Source: Periplaneta americana (Eukaryota; Arthropoda; Insecta; Blattodea; Blattidae). From it: DNA of 64,000 bases. Positions 24,498 to 35,520 of this stretch are shown here, one piece after another. The position numbers and the translations under genes were made by a program. The notes beneath the pieces were generated by a model. The model was not told where the DNA came from. It was given only the letters and a program-made list of their open reading frames with translations, and did no database searches. Position 1 is the first letter of the stretch. Each line of letters begins with the position of its first letter. The stretch is from NCBI RefSeq assembly GCF_040183065.1, contig NC_091119.1, forward strand, positions 187,674,043-187,738,042, in the 5' to 3' direction.

Positions 24498-24831
24498 ACT
24501 ATACAACAATAACTTCATTTAGGTCAAAATTACATAAATTCTTATTTAACAAATTAATTGCTGATTAATATTTATTACATATAATGAAACTAACATCTGT
24601 CCATTCTTATTATTATCATTAATTTCTCTAAATAGATTTACAAAACCTCTAATGGCAATTACATTAATATCCTCATTATATAAATATATTTTAGATTTTT
24701 TGTTCCCCCGTAAAATAGTTCTAGTAAGCTTATATTAAATTAATTTTCATCATTTTACTAGCTATCTCAAATTTCAAATTAATTATAATTGATTGAATCA
24801 AATTAGCTCATAAATAAGTTACTACTTTACC

Positions 24832-24833
<2 letters not shown>

Positions 24834-24892
<59 letters not shown>

Positions 24893-25389
24893 CTTACAAA
24901 TGGCTTTTAAGGAACCCGAAGGTTCATTGCCGCCCTCACATAAGCCCGCCATCTGTCCCTATCCTGTGCAAGATTAATCCAGTCCCTATCATCATATTCC
25001 ACCTCCCTCAAATCCATTTTAATATTATCCTCCCATCTACGTCTCGGCCTCCCCAAAGGTCTTTTTCCCTCCGGTCTCCCAACTAACACTCTATATGTAT
25101 TCCTGGATTCGCCCATATGTGCTACATGCCCTGCCCATCGCAAACGTCTGGATTTAATGTTCCTAATTATGTCAGGTGAAGAATACAATGCGTGCAGTTC
25201 TGCGTTGTGTAACTTTCTCCATTTCCTGTAACTTCATCCCTCTTAGCCCCAAATATTTTCCTAAGCACCTTATTCTCAAACATCCTTAACCTATGTTCCT
25301 CTCTCAGAGTGAGAGTCCAAGTTTCACAACCATACAGAACAACCGGTAATATAACTGTTTTATAAATTCTAACTTTAAGATTTTTTTAC

Positions 25390-25454
<65 letters not shown>

Positions 25455-25529
25455 TCTTTATTTATACTGGCAGAGTTAAGGCCATAGGGCCTTCTCTTAC
25501 ACTCTACGAGGTCACAAAATTATAGGTTT
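24834..25529. mobile_element. Insertion inside repeat X: AAT runs, LINE-P and an inverted X tail
   Basis: Order: (AAT)n 24835-24888; LINE-P 3' end in minus orientation 24889-25388; (AAT)n 25389-25455; then about 70 bp whose reverse complement is an X-family 3' end (GAGAAGGCCCTATGGCCTTA). Confidence 0.78.
24889..25388 (-). mobile_element. LINE-P copy 2, 3' end only
   Basis: Carries the terminal ~160 codons of the family. An open stretch at 24907-25188 includes [24 protein letters not shown] and MNLRVP. Upstream, [14 protein letters not shown] is broken by a frameshift near 25225, and a truncated [10 protein letters not shown] block follows. The tail is a brief AAGT repeat abutting the AAT run. 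Confidence 0.85.
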
Positions 25530-25735
25530 ATCTAAATTTAAATAAATATGTAGTCTACTAGTCGTTAAAAGTTAACTGAAGAATACTGCTGGAGAACCTT
25601 TTAAGTGTAGTGCAAATATTCTTAATTTAAATATGTATTGTATTGATTGAGGCTGGTTGAGTGGAAGAGAAGGCCTTATGGCCTTAACTCTGCCAGCGAA
25701 AATAAAACATTATTATTATTATTATTAACCATTGC

Positions 25736-26292
25736 AATTGATAAAGCATCGTAAAATAAACCAATCAATAAAATTAATATATTGATAGAGATACCTCGTT
25801 AATTATATCCACTTTTTGTTAGAACTGATTTTTGTTTGAATGTTCATTTTTGAATAGCCGAAACAAATAGTTTAACATAATCATACCTATTTTAAACATC
25901 CCTATATCGAACCAAGCTATGGAAATGTCTTTGTTTTCTTCCTTTTTTCAATACAAAGGGAGACGCTACATTCCCCCCGTACGTCAGGGAATCTTGGTAC
26001 ACACGCGTTGCGGACGCGTCAATAGTTATGCAGTGACCACGCTTTGTTTACCCTCATCTATATTTCAACCATCAGTTACGAATCAGAGTATATTTTGTTT
26101 GAAATTCATACACGTCAGCAGACACGTCACTTTCAAAGGTTCTTTTGTGTCGCTGTGCGCCAACGTTTGCTCCTCCAAGTAGTCCACAAACATCATATAT
26201 TTTTTGACGACCGGTTTACGGAGTCGACGCATTCGATTTCAAAAGTCAGAACATGCATGCACTGACCTAATTCATGTTATGTATGTATGTAT
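25736..26292. other. No gene supported; CpG-bearing patch
   Basis: 25960-26250 holds several CpG (for example ACACGCGTTGCGGACGCGTC) and small frames without recognised similarity. Confidence 0.35.
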
Positions 26293-26293
26293 A

Positions 26294-26990
26294 CAGGGTT
26301 TTTCAGGGTTGGCGTTACAAACTTTCAGGGATAATGGCGAAGGGCACTTGTATCAATTTCAGATCAGGAATCCTGATCGGAAATGACTGAGTCGAAAGTT
26401 ATAAGCAAAAATAGTTGTGTGGAAATGGAATTGTAATTTGACACCACGTGCCCTCCATCCCTTAACTTTTGAAAATATGGTACGGGCCGGATGTCTCCTA
26501 CGTGGGTACTTGTACCCGATACAATCTGTGAGCTTGTCTACTGTTCCCATTGGCTCATTCGTATTCGAAAATCATGTCTGCATATTCCGCTCTCGTGTAC
26601 TCCTCCATTTCACTAGGACTGATCGACTGGACACTACAACTTGTACACATATACTGCATTCTACAGAGCGACCATGTCCGTTACACATTACGCTATCTGC
26701 ATTGCTTTAGTGTAGTTTCCTGTCCCCACTCCTCAGACAGCGCACTGAATGGAATACTGTAAGTAGACAACGTAAACAACGGCAGATGAATACAGTATGT
26801 GTAAGACGTACAGATAAATACACATAAATAAGGTGTACAGAGGAATAAAATTATTTCATTTCCACACAACTATTTTTGCTTGTAACTTTCGACTCAGTCA
26901 TTTCCGGACCAGGGTTCCTTATCTGAAATTGGTACATGTGCCCTTCCCATCATCTCTGAAAGTTTGTAACACTAGACCGGAAACACCCTG
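26294..26990. mobile_element. Mar-E, 697-bp mariner-type MITE
   Basis: TA at both sides (26292-26293 and 26991-26992) and inverted repeats of about 140 bp. Left begins CAGGGTTTTTCAGGG, right (reverse complement) begins CAGGGTGTTTCCGG, and both continue GTTACAAACTTTCAG. TATG repeats flank both sides, so it landed in a TATG microsatellite. No transposase recognised. Confidence 0.85.
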
Positions 26991-26992
26991 TA

Positions 26993-27440
26993 TATGTATG
27001 TATGTATGTATGTACATTGGCGTTCAAAAACACCTGATCCCTACTAATCGATTGTGATCGATAATTTGTTCGTGTAAGTGTGGCTTCTTTAGTTATTATT
27101 TTTATGAAGAGACGGCGAAGATAACGGTCATTGTTGCCAATTGTACATAAATATACCCGTATTATGAAATTCAATATTTCATCTGTCTCTAATGATTAAA
27201 AAAAACTCTAGATTTAGTGGGAAACTGCAGATATTGTAAATGACTAGAATAATGTATACTTAATCTGCATCAGTATTTTCCCATATACATTTTTACCCCT
27301 TTCAATAATAGTGTCACCTAATGAGAACTAGCGGAACTATTACGAAGTTTGTCGATTTGTTTTATGTTTGGTTCTGACTTATCCCATGGCTAGAAAGTTC
27401 GCTTACACAATCAGAAAATTGGAGGACAGATATCTTTGAA
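26993..27440. other. No gene; TATG repeat then unassigned
   Basis: TATG microsatellite to about 27012, then AT-rich sequence without recognised features. Confidence 0.5.
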
Positions 27441-28035
27441 TGCCACTGTGCGCATGCCTGCCTACCTTCCAACTTATCTACCTACCTACCTACGTACTCT
27501 ATTCTATCTACCTACTCTAATCCATCTACCTACCCTAATCTATCTACCTACCTAATCTTAATCCATCTAACTACTTATGTACTTAATCTATATATGTATC
27601 TAATTTAACTACGTATGTACCTATCTACGTATCTGATCTCGCTACCTACCTATCCTAATTTATTTGCCTACCTACGCATCTGACCTATCTACGTATCTAA
27701 TCTGTCTACCTATCTAATCTATCTACGTATCTAATCAAACTACATATCTAATCTATCTACGTGTCTAATCTACCTACATATCCTAATTTATCTGCCTACC
27801 TAAGCATTTGATCTATCTATTTATTTAATTATTTATTTACCTATCTACGTTTTAATCTGTCTACCTATCTGATCTATCTACGTGTCTAATCAAACTACAT
27901 ATCTAATATATCTATCCATTTACGTACCTGATCTATCTACGTATCTAATCTACCTACCTACCCTAATTTATCTGCCTACCTAAGCATTTGATCTATCTAC
28001 GTATCTAATCAATTTACCTATCTAAGTATCTAATC

Positions 28036-28292
28036 TTTTTTATTTATTTTATTGGGTTATTTTACGACGCTGTATCAACATCTAGATTATTTGGCGTCTG
28101 AATGAGATGAAGGTGATAATGCTGGTGATATGAGTCCAGGGTCCAACACCGAAAGTTACCCAGCATTTGCTCGTATTGGGTTGAGGAAAAACCCCGGAAA
28201 AACTCACCCAGGTAACTTTCCCCGACCGAGATTCGAACCCGGGCCACCTGGTTTCGCAGCCAGACGCGCTGACCGTTACCCCACAGGTGTGG
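28036..28292 (-). mobile_element. SINE-A, full length, tRNA-derived
   Basis: On the minus strand: head with GGGGTAACGGTCAGCGCGTC (box A region), CTGGCTGCGAAACCAGG, and box B GGGTTCGAATCTC. The body has GTTTTTCCGGGGTTTTTCC, CAAATGCTGGGTAACTTTCG and GGACCCTGGACTCAT. The 3' end is TTGATACAGCGTCGTAAAAT followed by TAAA-type tail. GTATCTAATCT on both sides may be the target duplication, but that word is common in the host array. Confidence 0.9.
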
Positions 28293-29149
28293 ACGTATCT
28301 AATCTGTCTACCTATCTGATCTATCTACGTAGCTAATCTATCTACTTACCTGATCTATCTACGTATCTAATCAAACTAAGTGTCTAATCTATCTACCTAC
28401 CTATCCTAATTTATCTGCCTACCTATGTATCTGATTTATCTACGCAACTAATGAAACTACGTATCTAACCTATCTGCCTATCTACGTATCTAATCTATCT
28501 ACCTATCTACGTATCTAATCTGTCTACCTATCCTAATTTATCTGCCTATCTACGTATCTAATCTATCTACCTATCCTAATTTATTTGCCTATCTACGTAT
28601 CTAACCTATCTGCCCATCTACGTATCTAATCTATCTACCTATCCTAATTTATCTGCCTATCTACGTATCTAACCTATCTGCCCATCTACGTATCTAATCT
28701 ATCTACCTATCCTAATTTATCTGCCTATCTACGTATCTAACCTATCTGCCTATCTACGTATCTAATCTATCTACCTATCCTAATTTATCTGCCTATCTAC
28801 GTATCTAATCTATCTACCTATCTGCGTATCTAATCTATCTACCTATCCTAATTTATTTGCCTATCTACGTATCTAACCTATCTGCCTATCTACGTATCTA
28901 ATCTATCTACCTATCCTAATTTATTTGCCTATCTACGTATCTAACCTATCTGCCTATCTACGTATCTAATCTATCTACCTATCTACGTATCTAATCTATC
29001 TACCTATCCTAATTTGTTTGCCTATCTACGTATCTAATCTATCTACCTATCTACGTATCTAATCTATCTACCTATCCTAATTTATTTGCCTATCTACGTA
29101 TCTAACCTATCTATCTACGTATCTAATCTATCTACCTCTCTACGTATCT

Positions 29150-29373
<224 letters not shown>

Positions 29374-29540
29374 CTAATTTATCTGCCTATCTACGTATCT
29401 AACCTATGCGCCTATCTACGTATCTAATCTATCTACCTATCCTAATTTATCTGCCTATCTACGTATCTAACCTATCTGCCTATCTACGTATCTAATCAAA
29501 CTACCTAAGCAACTAATCCAACCACCTACGTATCTACCTA

Positions 29541-30541
29541 CGTACTGTATATGTGTGTTCTACCTTCCTTCGTACGTAATCCATCTATCTAATTATCTAA
29601 TCTATGTACATGTCTAAAAATGTAATATATCTAATCTAATCTATTAACCTATAAATTAATGTAATCTGCAAATCTACCTGTGCAATCTGTTTATATAATT
29701 TATTTATTTTTGTTTAATCTATCTACCTTTCTAGATTTCCACGTAGGCCTACTTAACTGTATCAATGTATATATTAAACTACGTACCTATCTACTGGATC
29801 TGTCCATCTCTCAGTCTGTCTGTCTGGCTGCATGTCCCATACAACCATCTATCTAAAGCCTACATTAATAAATTCATCTATTTACCCGTCTTCACTAAGC
29901 GTCCGCACTTCCATTCAGGTTCTCTTTCAAGATAGTTCTTTGGTTTAATTCACAGTCTACATGAACACAGGACCTCTTCTTAAAATAATACTAGATGTTA
30001 CAATCACTACAGATAAGAGGGATTAATGTTCTTTCTGGGATTTGTACCAATGAACTTACTTACAAATGGGTTTATGGCGATTCGTAGAAATAATGTGCCG
30101 TACTCTTAAAGAAATAAAACATGCTAAATGAGTGTTGTTACGGAAATTGAAATGTAAGCATATTTTGTTTGATAAGGACGTTATCGGTGTACCAACAAAG
30201 ACGTCAAACAGCATAAAACTAAGCCTCATTGCATGACATGTATGAAACGAAACATCATACATAAAACATGCCCTAAATATGTCTCATTTTCCCGGTACAA
30301 GCCTGTCTTGTTCTTGAATGTTTCATTGTATACACATTTGTATGACGAATGACGTGTATATCTTCTTTTATGCGTCTTTCCTTTGTTTCTTTTAGAATCA
30401 AAGCTCAGCACGCTTTGGGCACAGAGTAACCACAGTTCATACATGTTTCATTTTTCTTCTCCGAATCTGATTTCTGGAATCATTTCAAAGTCATACTCAG
30501 TAGGGTTTCCGTGTAGTCTACAAATCTTGTTTTAAAATTAC
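29541..30541. other. No feature recognised
   Basis: AT-rich; scattered CTAT words fade out by 29850. No coding similarity. Confidence 0.45.
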
Positions 30542-30555
30542 AGTATTTCCTCGAT

Positions 30556-31679
30556 ATTTAAAAAAAGGTATATGACTTGATTAAGAGAGAAGTTTTATAT
30601 GATATTCTTATTGAATTTGGTATTCCCAAGAAACTAGTTCGATTAATTAAAATGTGTCTCAGTGAAACGTGCAGCAGAGTCCGTATAGGTCAGTTTCTGT
30701 CAGATGCGTTTCCAAGTCACTGTGGGCTAAAGCAAGGAGATGCACTATCACCTTTACTTTTAAACTTTGCTCTTGAGTATGCCATTAGGAAAGTCCAGGA
30801 TAACAGAGAGGGTTTGGAATTGAACGGGTTACATCAGCTGCTTGTCTATGCAGATGACGTGAATATGTTAGGAGAAAATCCACAAAAGATTAGGGAAAAC
30901 ACGGGAATATTACTGGAAGCAAGTAAAGAGATAGGTTTGGAAGTAAATCCCGAAAAGACAAAGTATATGATTATGTCTCGTGACGAGAATATTGTACGAA
31001 ATGGAAATATAAAAATTGGAAATTTATCTTTTGAAGAGGTGGAGAAGTTCAAATATCTTGGAGCAACAGTAACAAATATAAATGATAGTCGGGAGGAAAT
31101 TAAACACAGAATAAATATAGGAAATGCCTGTTATTATTCGGTTGAGAAGCTTTTATCATCTAGTCTGCTGTCAAAAAATCGGAAAGTTAGAATTTATAAA
31201 ACAGTTATATTACCGGTTGTTCTTTATGGTTGAGAACTTGGACTCTCACTTTCAGAGAGGAACATAGGTTAAGGGTATTTGAGCATAAGGTGCTTAGGAA
31301 AATATTTGAGGCTAAGAGTGATGAAGTTACAGGAGAATGGAGAAAGTTACACAACACAGAACTGCACGCATTGTATTCTTCACCTGACATAATTAGGAAC
31401 ATTAAATCCAGACGTTTGAGATGGAAAGGGCATGTAGCACGTATAGGCGAATCCAGAAATGCATATAGAGTGTTAGTTGGGAGGCCGGAGGGAATAAGAC
31501 CTTTAGGAAGGCCAGACGCAGATGGGAAGATAATATTAAAATGGATTTGAGGGAGGTGGGATATGATGGTAGAGACTGGATTAATCTTGCTCAGGATAGG
31601 GACCAATGGCGGGCTTATGTGAGGGCGGCAATGAACCTCCGGGTTCCTTAAAGCCAGTAAGTAAGTAAGTAAATAAGTA
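30556..31679 (+). mobile_element. LINE-P copy 3, 5'-truncated, with 14-bp target duplication
   Basis: Bounded by AGTATTTCCTCGAT at 30542-30555 and 31680-31693. It starts within the RT domain A region and runs to MNLRVP plus an AAGT tail (31653-31679). The clean duplication shows ordinary target-primed insertion with 5' truncation. Confidence 0.93.
30577..31651 (+). pseudogene. Reverse transcriptase pseudogene of LINE-P copy 3
   Basis: Encodes the palm and thumb of a non-LTR reverse transcriptase, which copies the element's RNA into the nicked target. The 218-residue first frame holds domain B ([15 protein letters not shown]), the YADD box in [14 protein letters not shown] with its paired Asp, domain D ([15 protein letters not shown]) and domain E (FKYLGATV). 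A TGT-to-TGA change plus a one-base loss at 31230 (expected GCETWTL) ends the frame. The next frame runs 31230-31550 ([27 protein letters not shown]). A further one-base loss near 31515 shifts it before the final WINLAQDRDQWRAYV block. The endonuclease and most of domain A are missing through truncation. Not functional. Confidence 0.9.
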
Positions 31680-31739
31680 AGTATTTCCTCGATTCGTATT
31701 TTGTCTCCAACTCAGCTATAACACGTCAGTTATACAGAG

Positions 31740-32110
31740 TGGACCGTCAATAATGTCACTAATTTCAGGGGCTTATTCTTTGAGATATTTCAAACAATAA
31801 CTTCCCTAAAGGTTTGCTCGTTTTTACTTTCATACAAAATTAAAAATTGTTTTATATGTAATAGGCCTACTTTTCGGGAAAGCCATTGATTTAATTCCCA
31901 ATATGCTCAGTCAGGTTAAGAGACCATTGTATTATGATAACAAATTATTGAAAAAATTTCAGTTTTGTCTTTAAATTTTAAAAAAATTTGATCCGAATGT
32001 AAAATTGCAAAATTCCTTTTCTGAACGAAAAGTTACATTTTTTTCGGATCAAATTTCTGTACATTTGAAGGACAAAACTAAAATAATTTCAAGCATTTAT
32101 TATTATAAAT
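31740..32110 (+). repeat. Repeat W copy 1, with internal inverted repeat
   Basis: Shares GCCATTGATTTAATTCCCAA, TATGCTCAGTCA and TGTATTATGATA with 45190-45905 and, inverted, 47140-47310. Its right part is an imperfect palindrome: CAGTTTTGTCTTTAAA ... AAATTTGATCCGAA against TTCGGATCAAATTT ... AGGACAAAACTAAAA. Possibly a foldback or MITE-like element. Confidence 0.7.
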
Positions 32111-32302
32111 GTTTGTCGGTAAGAGAATTTTTTTTTTTTTTTTTTACATTTTAAATAGTATTTTTTTTGGAATTTTTTAAATTTTTGTGCCGGTATTTGT
32201 ATATTAAATATACGCAAAATACTAAAAAGGGCCGTTACAAACACGACAGTTTTTAGACATTGTAGGAATGTATGGTTCATTTATGCATTTTAGGTCCTAT
32301 AG

Positions 32303-33095
32303 AATTAATCCAGTCTCATCATCATATCCCACCTCCCTCAAATCCATTTTAATATTATCCTCCCATCTACGTTTTGGCCTCCCCAAAGGTCTTTTTCCCT
32401 CCGGCCTGCCAACTAACACTCTATATGCATTTCTGGATTCGCCCATACGTGTTACATGCCCTACCCATCTCAAACGTCTGGATTTAATATTCCTTCCTAA
32501 TTATGTCAGGTGAAGAATATAATGCGTGCAGTTCTGTGTTGTGTAACTATCTCAGTTCTCCTATAACTTCATCCCTCTTAGCCCCAAATATTTTCCTAAG
32601 CTCTTTATTCTCAAAAACCCTTAATCTCTGTTCCTCTCTCAAAGTGAGAGTCCAAGTTTCACAACTATAAAGAACAATCGGTAATACTCGTATAACTGTT
32701 TTATAAATTCTAACTTTCAGATTTTTTGATAACAGACTAGATGACGAAAGCTTCTCAACCGAATAATAACAGGCATTTCCCATATTTATTCTGCGTTTAA
32801 TTTCCTCCCGAGTGTCATTTGTATTTGTTACTGTTGCTCCAAAATATTTGAATTTTTCCACCTCTTCGAAGGATAAATCTCCAATTTTTATAGTTCCATT
32901 TCGTACAATATTCTGGTCATGAGACATAATCATATACTTTGTCTTTTCGGGATTTACTTCCAACCCTATCGCTTTACTTGCTTCAAGTAGGATTTCCGCG
33001 TTTTCCCTAGGCGTTTGTGGATTTTCTCGTAACATATTCACGTCATCCGCATTGACAAGCAGCCGATGTAGCCCGTTCAATTCCAAACCCTCTTA
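32303..33095 (-). mobile_element. LINE-P copy 4, lacking its 3' end
   Basis: The plus strand starts abruptly at ATTAATCCAGTCTC, inside the sense DWINL codons, so the last ~25 codons and tail are absent. This is unusual for a LINE and implies later deletion or recombination. It extends 5' to the GLELNGL codons. The largest frame, 179 residues at 32547-33086, has ADDVNML (tyrosine replaced: NADD), [18 protein letters not shown] and [10 protein letters not shown]. The Y-to-N change at the YADD box is a mutation at a core motif. Confidence 0.87.
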
Positions 33096-33656
33096 CGAAG
33101 CAACTGATATAAAATGTTATGTACTTAGGCCTATCTTTAAAACTTATAGCGAAATTGACGTTACACCATATCCACCATTGTATCACTATCGTCATCATCA
33201 ACATCATGATCTCACCGTCTCTGTAGTTAAATACGTCATTGGTCATTGGCAATGGCTACGTCTGCGTCTGCGGGCCGTAACTCGATGCGTGCGAATACCT
33301 CGCTGGCTTCAAGGAGCCAATTATATCGCCAGTGCAGTGCATTGCTATTTCTATTTTTGCGACGTCTGGCTCTCCGTGGGACAGTCTGGCCAGCGTCACG
33401 TCTGATGCCTCCCCGACCCGTACAGACCGACGTCCGCCCGTCTGTAAGGTCCGCGCCACACCCTTCTTCACCGGGCAGCCCATTAGCTGTATTTGCAAAC
33501 ACAACATTTTACAGCTTCAAAATTACCAACAACAAGTAGGGAATCGTAACAAAACAATTCATGATTTTAACGGACAGTAGCATTGTGCTCGCGGTATAAA
33601 GTTTTGAAATCTTTGTTTTGTTTATGACGACGTTTTCCAAACTGAAATTTTGCGAG
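33096..33656. other. Unassigned, with CpG-rich patch
   Basis: 33240-33480 is rich in CpG (GTCTGCGTCTGCGGGCCG and others) in an otherwise AT-rich setting. Frames of 80-117 residues exist on both strands but none shows a recognised domain. Confidence 0.4.
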
Positions 33657-33657
33657 G

Positions 33658-33707
<50 letters not shown>
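33657..33707. repeat. (ATT)n microsatellite
   Basis: Pure ATT run at the 5' side of repeat Y copy 2. Confidence 0.93.
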
Positions 33708-33708
<1 letters not shown>

Positions 33709-35074
33709 GCCGTACCCGTGCGCTCCGCTGCACCCGTTAGAAATAAATATAAAGTAATTACATAATTAAAATAGGATATTTGATCCAGGGAACATTCGTG
33801 TTTGATAGAAGGATAAATCGTTTAATATGTTGCTTAATTTAAATTGCATCCAAATAATTAAAATGCGATCATTTTGATCCAGAGACCACTCATTTGGTGC
33901 AATGACAATTCCTTTAACATGTTTCTAATTTGTATTAAATGCAACCATAGTTTAATGAAGATTGACATCATTTAGATTTAATATGTATACTTTATTTTAC
34001 TTGTTATAGGTTTCCATTGAATTATGGTAATAACTTAATTTTAACCCTTGTTTTCTACGTATTCAGTAAATGGCGTTTGGCCCACTATGGTTCTGAACCC
34101 TTCAAATAACTTAAATTATATTATATAATATTACATTGCATATATTATATTATATTATATTATATTATATTATATTATATTATATTACATTATATTATAT
34201 TATATTATATTACATTATATTATATTATATTATATTATATTATATTATATTATATTATATTATATTATATTATATTATATTATATTATATTATATTATAT
34301 TATATTATATTATATTATATTATATTATATTATATTATATTATATTATATTATATTATATATTATACGTGTATTACATTACATTATATTATATCAGAAGT
34401 TACTGTAATAACATTATAGCATTATGTCCATCTAGAGAAACTACACTTTCCAATGGTGAAATAATAATTAATTACACAAATCGGTTAATTTAGTTTCCGA
34501 TATTACTTCATACAAACACAGAAACATTCTCTGTAGGCTATCTTTCATAGCTTTCGATTGTTGCTGTCCAAGGCCTCTTATAGACGAAGTCATTTGTTTT
34601 TTATTTCATTATACGGCCTTAAATGGCAGTTATTTTAATTTTAAAACTCATTTATCTCATTAAATATCAGTCCTATCACACTTCTCGAAGGAATAAAACT
34701 TATCGCAAATTATTTTTAAAGAAATTTTTGTTATGTAACATTTTTCACAAAAATCAATAATAAACGAGATATTTCGATTTATTTAATTCAGGCCCCCTTA
34801 TAACCTCCCTTTTAAATAATGTATTTTGAATGCCATATAGCCTAAAATCTAAGTTACAACGGGCATAATTTATATTCCAATTTTCATCGAAATCCGTTCA
34901 TCTATTATCGCGTGAAAAGGTAACAAACATACAGACCGACAGACATACAAACAAAAATTTCAAAAAAGCGATTTGCGATTTCAGGATGGTTAATTATATA
35001 TGTTAGGACCAATTATTTTTGGAAAATCGAAAATTACCAGAAAAATTTCGGCTACAGATTTATTATTAGTATAA
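33708..35074. repeat. Repeat Y copy 2
   Basis: Matches 7094-8083 along its length. Beyond the shared AACATGTTTCT it keeps ~190 bp (33928-34120) that copy 1 lacks, next to the pentanucleotide array. Confidence 0.8.
34136..34395. repeat. (TATAT)n pentanucleotide microsatellite in repeat Y
   Basis: About 50 ATTAT/TATAT units with a few C variants, at the same internal place as the shorter array in copy 1. Confidence 0.94.
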
Positions 35075-35413
35075 ATTTAACAATATTTAAGTATCTGTAA
35101 CTCCATATCTGCAGTCAGGGTTGCCAGATGTTCCGATTTGGCGGGACATGTCCCGATTTTCATATAAAAATCCTGAGTCCCACTTCGATTCGAGGCGGGA
35201 CGCAAAAAGTCCCTCCTTCAGAAAATTAACATCACTATTGTTTAATTTGATCGTTACTTAATAACTATTTTCTTCTACGCCTAAATAATTACATAAAAAT
35301 TTAAATTAATTTTCTTAACAATGTAGGTTTGCGCATTGGAAAAAACGAATATTTTGGCAAGTGGAATTCACTGGTGAATATGATATTTCTTAACATTTAA
35401 AAGAGACGTTCAT

Positions 35414-35414
<1 letters not shown>

Positions 35415-35447
<33 letters not shown>

Positions 35448-35520
35448 TTCATTTTAGCTGGCAGAGTTAAGGCCGTAAGGCCTTCTCTTCCACTCAAGTA
35501 TATTCATACGCATGAACTTA
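35415..35520 (-). mobile_element. Repeat X-type 3' end, minus strand
   Basis: AAT run (35418-35447), then the reverse complement of GAGTGGAAGAGAAGGCCTTA, CGGCCTTAACTCTGCCAGC. Sequence further right (to ~35840) could be its body but differs from the other X copies. Confidence 0.65.

Larger units (their letters stand above)
24507..25735 (+). mobile_element. Repeat X copy 2, split by a nested insertion
   Basis: The left half 24507-24833 and right half 25530-25725 together equal copy 1 (6510-7050). The break falls between CTTTACCTTA and GGTTTATCTAA, which are contiguous in copy 1. An (ATT)n tail ends it near 25712-25725. Confidence 0.85.

Noticed and set aside
30846..31052. Minus-strand frame of 68 residues, also seen opposite other LINE-P copies
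   Set aside because: Antisense shadow of the reverse transcriptase; it recurs only because the LINE does.
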